Of a DNA stretch of 64,000 nt, positions 60,235 to 64,000 are shown one piece after another. Below the pieces are notes generated by a model. That model ran no database searches and was not told where the DNA came from. It saw only the letters and a list, made by a program, of their open reading frames with translations. Location: contig JAQFVV010000228.1 of the NCBI GenBank assembly GCA_028023455.1, positions 1,569,591 through 1,633,590 of the forward strand, written 5' to 3'. Both the position numbers and the translations under genes were made by a program. Source of the DNA: Epiperipatus broadwayi (Eukaryota; Onychophora; Udeonychophora; Euonychophora; Peripatidae). Every line of letters starts with the position of its first letter. The stretch's first letter is position 1.

Positions 60235-60640
60235 TATCATTGTCATTAATAGTATTCTGTCTTACGCAAGTCCAGAAAGCAATCACATCACAAGTTCAAC
60301 CATTTTTCCAGTGTTCTCTTCATTGTCCAGTTCTTCATTTCCACATATTTCATTCCATTCTTATATTATCCATCAAGGTCAATTTTTTCTGTCCTTTTTT
60401 TGTTTCCATTCGCCATTTTTCATTAAATTATTCTTAACATATGCCCAACTCATTTTCTCTTTCTATCTCTAATTTGTTCAATCAATTTTCTTTTTCCATT
60501 TACCTCTTTCCAAAATTTCTTCATTTTGGCATTTTATCATCTAAGCTATTTTTTCCATTCTGCTCCATGACCACATCTCAAAGGCTTCCAACTAATTTTT
60601 TTACTCACAACCATCCAATAATACAGTCACACACAACATT
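60235..60640 (-). pseudogene. C-terminal fragment of a second LINE type (RTE/BovB-like)
   Basis: Read on the minus strand, about 60595-60520 gives LEAFEMWSWSRMEKIA, then a stop, then NEEILERGKWKK. This is the AFEMWCWRRM...NEE-L-R signature of LINE RT C-termini. It continues with a basic KEKMSWAYVKNNLMKNGEW stretch (about 60460-60400), equivalent to the GHxLR region. The sequence is clearly different from the RTE family at 30.4 and 55.6 kb. The plus-strand open frames at 60240-60647 are its antisense shadow. The upstream part of the LINE is absent. Confidence 0.65.
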
Positions 60641-60649
60641 TAATTAATC

Positions 60650-61825
60650 TTTACTTAATTCTCTCTTCAAAAATATACAAAATATTTTATTTCTCTTAAT
60701 AAATGCCTCCTTTGCCAATGCTATTATTCTTTTAACTTCATCTTCATTTCTTCCATCCTCACTTAACTAATTACCAAATATCTAAATCCATCTACATGTA
60801 TAAAAAATTTAAATGCTAAAAATATTCAGACTTACACTAACAGACACAAGTTCATACATATGAAAGTGTGTATACTTATGTCTGTGTGTGGAAAGAATAT
60901 TTCAAGTTATATCATTTTAAATGTAATTATCATTAGTAATTCAGGCATATAAAAATAAATCATAAATAAAATATTATATAATATGGGATTAATACTGATA
61001 AAATAAAACAAAGAATAAATAATGGACTTTTCAAATATTAATAAAATGTGCAGGTGGCCCAGCAATAAAAATGAGACCATAAATTAGAATTAGACTGGTG
61101 TCCTCCCCCTCACAGTTAGATCCAACCAATAATTGAAGCAATTTATCTTATAAAAAATTTATACAGATGAAAAATGAATATAAGATCAGAAGATGGTATA
61201 AATAAATGAAATAGAGGGCTAAGTTGAATTATCCAAATAATAATATATAAATTTAGCAATAAAACCTTATTTAAAAAAAAAAAAAAGAAAATTCAACATT
61301 TACTATATCATTATATTTAAAACAAAATAAATAATAATTTTAAATTTTAAAAAAAAATTCAAAAAAAGGATTATAATTAAAAATATAATAATTTTTTATA
61401 ATGTGAAATTTGACACAGAAGATTAAAAAAATAGTAATAAATAATGATTAATTTTACTTTCTTATTCGTAATAATTAATTTTCAATAATTATGCTTTTTT
61501 TTATGTTAGAAATTTAATCTTATCTATAAATATTAAATTAAATATAATATATAATTGCTTTTTGTATAGACATATGATAATCTTTCTTTTAACATTTCAT
61601 CTCTTTCTATTTCTATGCCATAATCTTGTAGACACTGCAGTAATAAAAAATAATGGCTCTTATTTCATCAGCAAATCTCTTCAGTTATGTCAAGTCATTT
61701 ATATATTCATTTATAAGTAACTGTTAGCAACTATATGTGCATGATGTTTTTTACACCAACTCTTCTTAATTTAATCCATTTTTGCAATAACTGCTAAGAA
61801 AATGCTAATCAAATTCACACTATTA
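60650..61825. other. AT-rich non-coding DNA
   Basis: No gene or repeat recognised apart from A- and T-runs. Confidence 0.4.
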
Positions 61826-61835
61826 TTTAATATCT

Positions 61836-62077
61836 CATAGTTTTGTAGTTAAGTAGAGAAAAAAGGTGGCTGCTGGAAGGTTGCATTAGATCCTAAGATC
61901 TAAATGCAGTGCTCTCAGATCCAAGGCTCCTCACTGATGAAGACCACAAGTCAGAAACTAGTCTGGGGATATTGGATGAGTAGGCACTAGATGGGTATTT
62001 TATGCACAAGCCTTCTGGCATCCATTGATTACTCTAGCTTGCAGTGAGTGGCAATATGTACAGTGAGTTTTGCCTGT
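61836..62077 (+). mobile_element. 5'-truncated hammerhead-repeat copy with 10-bp TSD
   Basis: A 242-bp insertion starting catagttttgtagttaag and ending at tgagttttgcctgt, flanked by tttaatatct at 61826-61835 and 62078-62087. The 3' end coincides with the ends of the copies at 10437 and 42770 while the 5' end is internal. That is the truncation pattern of target-primed reverse transcription. It contains the best-preserved hammerhead of the window. A PLE fragment starts about 190 bp downstream. Confidence 0.83.
61919..61977 (+). ncRNA. Canonical type I hammerhead ribozyme
   Basis: CTGATGA at 61934-61940. Stem II is GAC/GTC with loop CACAA (61942-61952), flanked by A-A. GAAA is at 61954-61957, stem III AC/GT has loop TA, and GTC is at 61961-61963 with predicted cleavage after 61963. 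Stem I is TCCTCA/TGGGGA (six pairs including one G-T), with an internal loop AAGGC/TATT and then ATCC/GGAT. All invariant core positions are present. The stem II pair differs from the GGC/GCC copies on both strands at once. Confidence 0.82.
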
Positions 62078-62269
62078 TTTAATATCTTCTTTCCACATTT
62101 TATGAGATCTTTTTATTTTGTTTGTGTTTTGTATAACATTCCTAATTTTTTATTTCCAACTATCATTTGGCATATATGGCCAAACAATTGCAATTTCTTC
62201 TCTTTAACATTCTTCAATAAAATTTACCTCTAATTCACACAAGAATTTACCAACACATGTATACATACA

Positions 62270-62595
62270 ACAGGCTTACAAATAAAAATGAAGGAACATC
62301 AATCTTCTGGGATGACCAAGCAACTACAGGCCATATATTCGAACTCAATTCTGCCCAAATAATTTGGACAGTGAAGAATGATGCCAAAAGAAAGGTCAAA
62401 GAAGCTTTTTACATAGCAAATGATCTCAGTGTCATTAATAGAACAGAGGCATGCTTTGCTCTCTCCAAAACAATGGACTAACTAATTAAAAATTCAAGCT
62501 CATTTGCATATGTGTACAATAAATCACAACAGTCTTCATTCGTAAAGCTATGAGTATGAGATTAGAATACTAAATCTTTAAAGTGCTAAGCAGGC
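62270..62595 (+). pseudogene. Penelope-like element 3' fragment (GIY-YIG C-terminus)
   Basis: The frame to 62481 gives GTSIFWDDQATTGHIFELNS and KRKVKEAFYIANDLSVINR, ending ALSKTMD. It aligns along its length with the C-terminus of the intact PLE protein (SSVFAQHRASAGHDC, KRKIKEAFFISRDGNAINR). Only the last 70 or so residues remain; RT and the GIY and YIG strands are missing. Downstream, gctatgagtatgag (62547-62560) and aaagtgctaag (about 62580) correspond to blocks in the intact PLE pseudo-LTR. Confidence 0.8.
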
Positions 62596-62599
62596 ATAT

Positions 62600-64000
62600 T
62601 AAACATTATAGTATAATTACAGCTTTACTAACGCATACGAAAAAATCGCATATGTATAATTTCACTTTTTAATATAATTTTCCATCTTTCTTTCAAATGC
62701 TGAGATTTGTCTCACTGAATGTTTAATAAAAATCTGTATTCATAAACTTATAATATAGATGTACACAAATATAATACCTATACATTATTAAAATTTAATT
62801 TATATCAATAAATGTGTGACATTTAAACACCTATAAGGAGTTTGACCTAGCTGAAGTGATGTGGTTATTTGAAATATATGTTTGAAGTTTTTAGCATGTT
62901 TTTTTAAAAGATGTGAAAGCATGTGTTTAAAATATAAATGTGAAACTTTAACTATAAATAAGATCATAGTTTACAAGTTGAAAGATGAAAAATGTTAAAA
63001 GATGGAAATTATTATGCACCTATATAAAAAGTACTATACATATATTAGAATTTATTAAATTTTAAGTCTACAGTTAAGATTACATGAAATATAATAATTT
63101 CTAAAGCAATAAAGAATGATTCATAATCACTTACATAATTATTAAAAAGTTATTATTGTAAAAAAAATATTTCAAAAACAAATTTGATTACAGCAAAATA
63201 AATATAAGAAATGCAGATCAATAAATACAAAACAATGTTTGGCATTTGAAAAAATATATTATACTTGTAGATCCAATCATTATACTTCTACATTTAAAGT
63301 GCAAAAGAATTCCACAAATCATATTAAAACCAAGATATACTTTTTAATAAAAATCTATAAATACTTTTTACAATAAACAAATTTTACAACAAACCTTTGT
63401 CATATCAAATTAAGTTTTGGAAAATGATGACAACAGCTACACAAATACTATTGACTGTCATAGCATGTGTAAGGCATTTCAGAATCTTTTAATAATGAAT
63501 GAAGCATCAGACAGCTTTGTCACATTTTGTAATGTTTAATTATTTAATTAAGTTCTAATATCTTTTTATTTGTACCTTTAGCAGTAAAAATACAGTATTG
63601 TATTTTTTTTATTATTCTGTTACATAAGTAAATAAATTTATCAGGAGATAATCAATATACCAATGGTCCCAGACTGTTGATGATGTGTAAAACATAATTT
63701 TTTCTGTCTTTTATAAGCATGTAAACATTATTTTTCATAAATAAAAGCTTTTGAGATTAAAATTTAGCCATAAGTAAGAAAAAGAATTAGAAGACTAATT
63801 AACATTATCATTAATGTTTATATTTCTTTCCATATTATATCCAGAAATCTAAATTAAGCAAAGTTTTTTTCCAGAATACATAATAGGTAAAGAGTATAAA
63901 GCATGCAAGTATATGATTTATCATCTTTTAGATAATTCATTTCTCTTTAAAATGGTATTATCAAAATAGCAATATGACTTGGTCTTTTTTTATGATTTTT
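62600..64000. other. AT-rich non-coding DNA
   Basis: No gene, RNA or repeat boundary recognised up to the window end. Confidence 0.4.

Overview
This window is AT-rich eukaryotic DNA (about a quarter G+C by eye) with no recognisable host gene. I see no operon structure, no convincing host exon set and no intact RNA gene. What can be supported is a dense record of transposable elements of different ages. The organism is best described as an invertebrate animal with a repeat-rich, AT-rich genome. RTE-type LINEs, Penelope-like elements (PLEs), mariner and hAT relics, tRNA-derived SINEs and a SPIN-type hAT MITE all fit that. From memory, invertebrate SPIN copies have been reported from a planarian, a triatomine bug and a pond snail, but the species cannot be fixed from this sequence.

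Layout. 1-4.7 kb: a decayed LINE (+), with an endonuclease fragment near 1.6 kb and reverse transcriptase (RT) fragments at 4.0-4.4 kb, plus two hairpin MITEs. 8.1-8.6 kb: spaced imperfect palindromes. 10.4-11.3 kb: the first large copy of a hammerhead-ribozyme repeat. 17.7-18.1 kb: a hAT MITE. 19.4-21.3 kb: a very faint LINE relic. 23.4-26.1 kb: a near full-length dead hAT transposon. 26.3-26.8 kb: an RTE fragment split by a MITE. 28.1 kb: a retroposed tRNA-Gly-like sequence. 29.5 kb: a dead mariner. 30.1-30.3 kb: a hairpin MITE. 30.4-32.4 kb: a 5'-truncated RTE LINE. 33.65 kb: the SPIN MITE. 35.5-35.9 kb: a foldback element. 36.75-38.26 kb: a near-identical 756-bp tandem duplication carrying a SINE. 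42.8-43.4, 46.3-47.9, 52.9-53.8 and 61.8-62.1 kb: more hammerhead repeats. 49.97-51.97 kb: a very young PLE with a 535-codon open frame. 55.6-58.4 kb: a longer dead RTE copy. 60.2-60.6 kb: a second LINE type (-). 62.3-62.6 kb: a fragment of the same PLE family as the young one.

The most interesting system is the roughly 455-bp repeat carrying a type I hammerhead ribozyme with a two-base-pair stem III. Four insertions have target-site duplications of 10-15 bp. Copies are arranged head-to-tail and as inverted partial dimers, and stem II shows paired substitutions between copies. This is the architecture expected of retrozymes or of non-autonomous Penelope-like elements. A young PLE encoding RT and a GIY-YIG nuclease lies in the same window, so a plausible mobilising machinery is close by. 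That link is inference.
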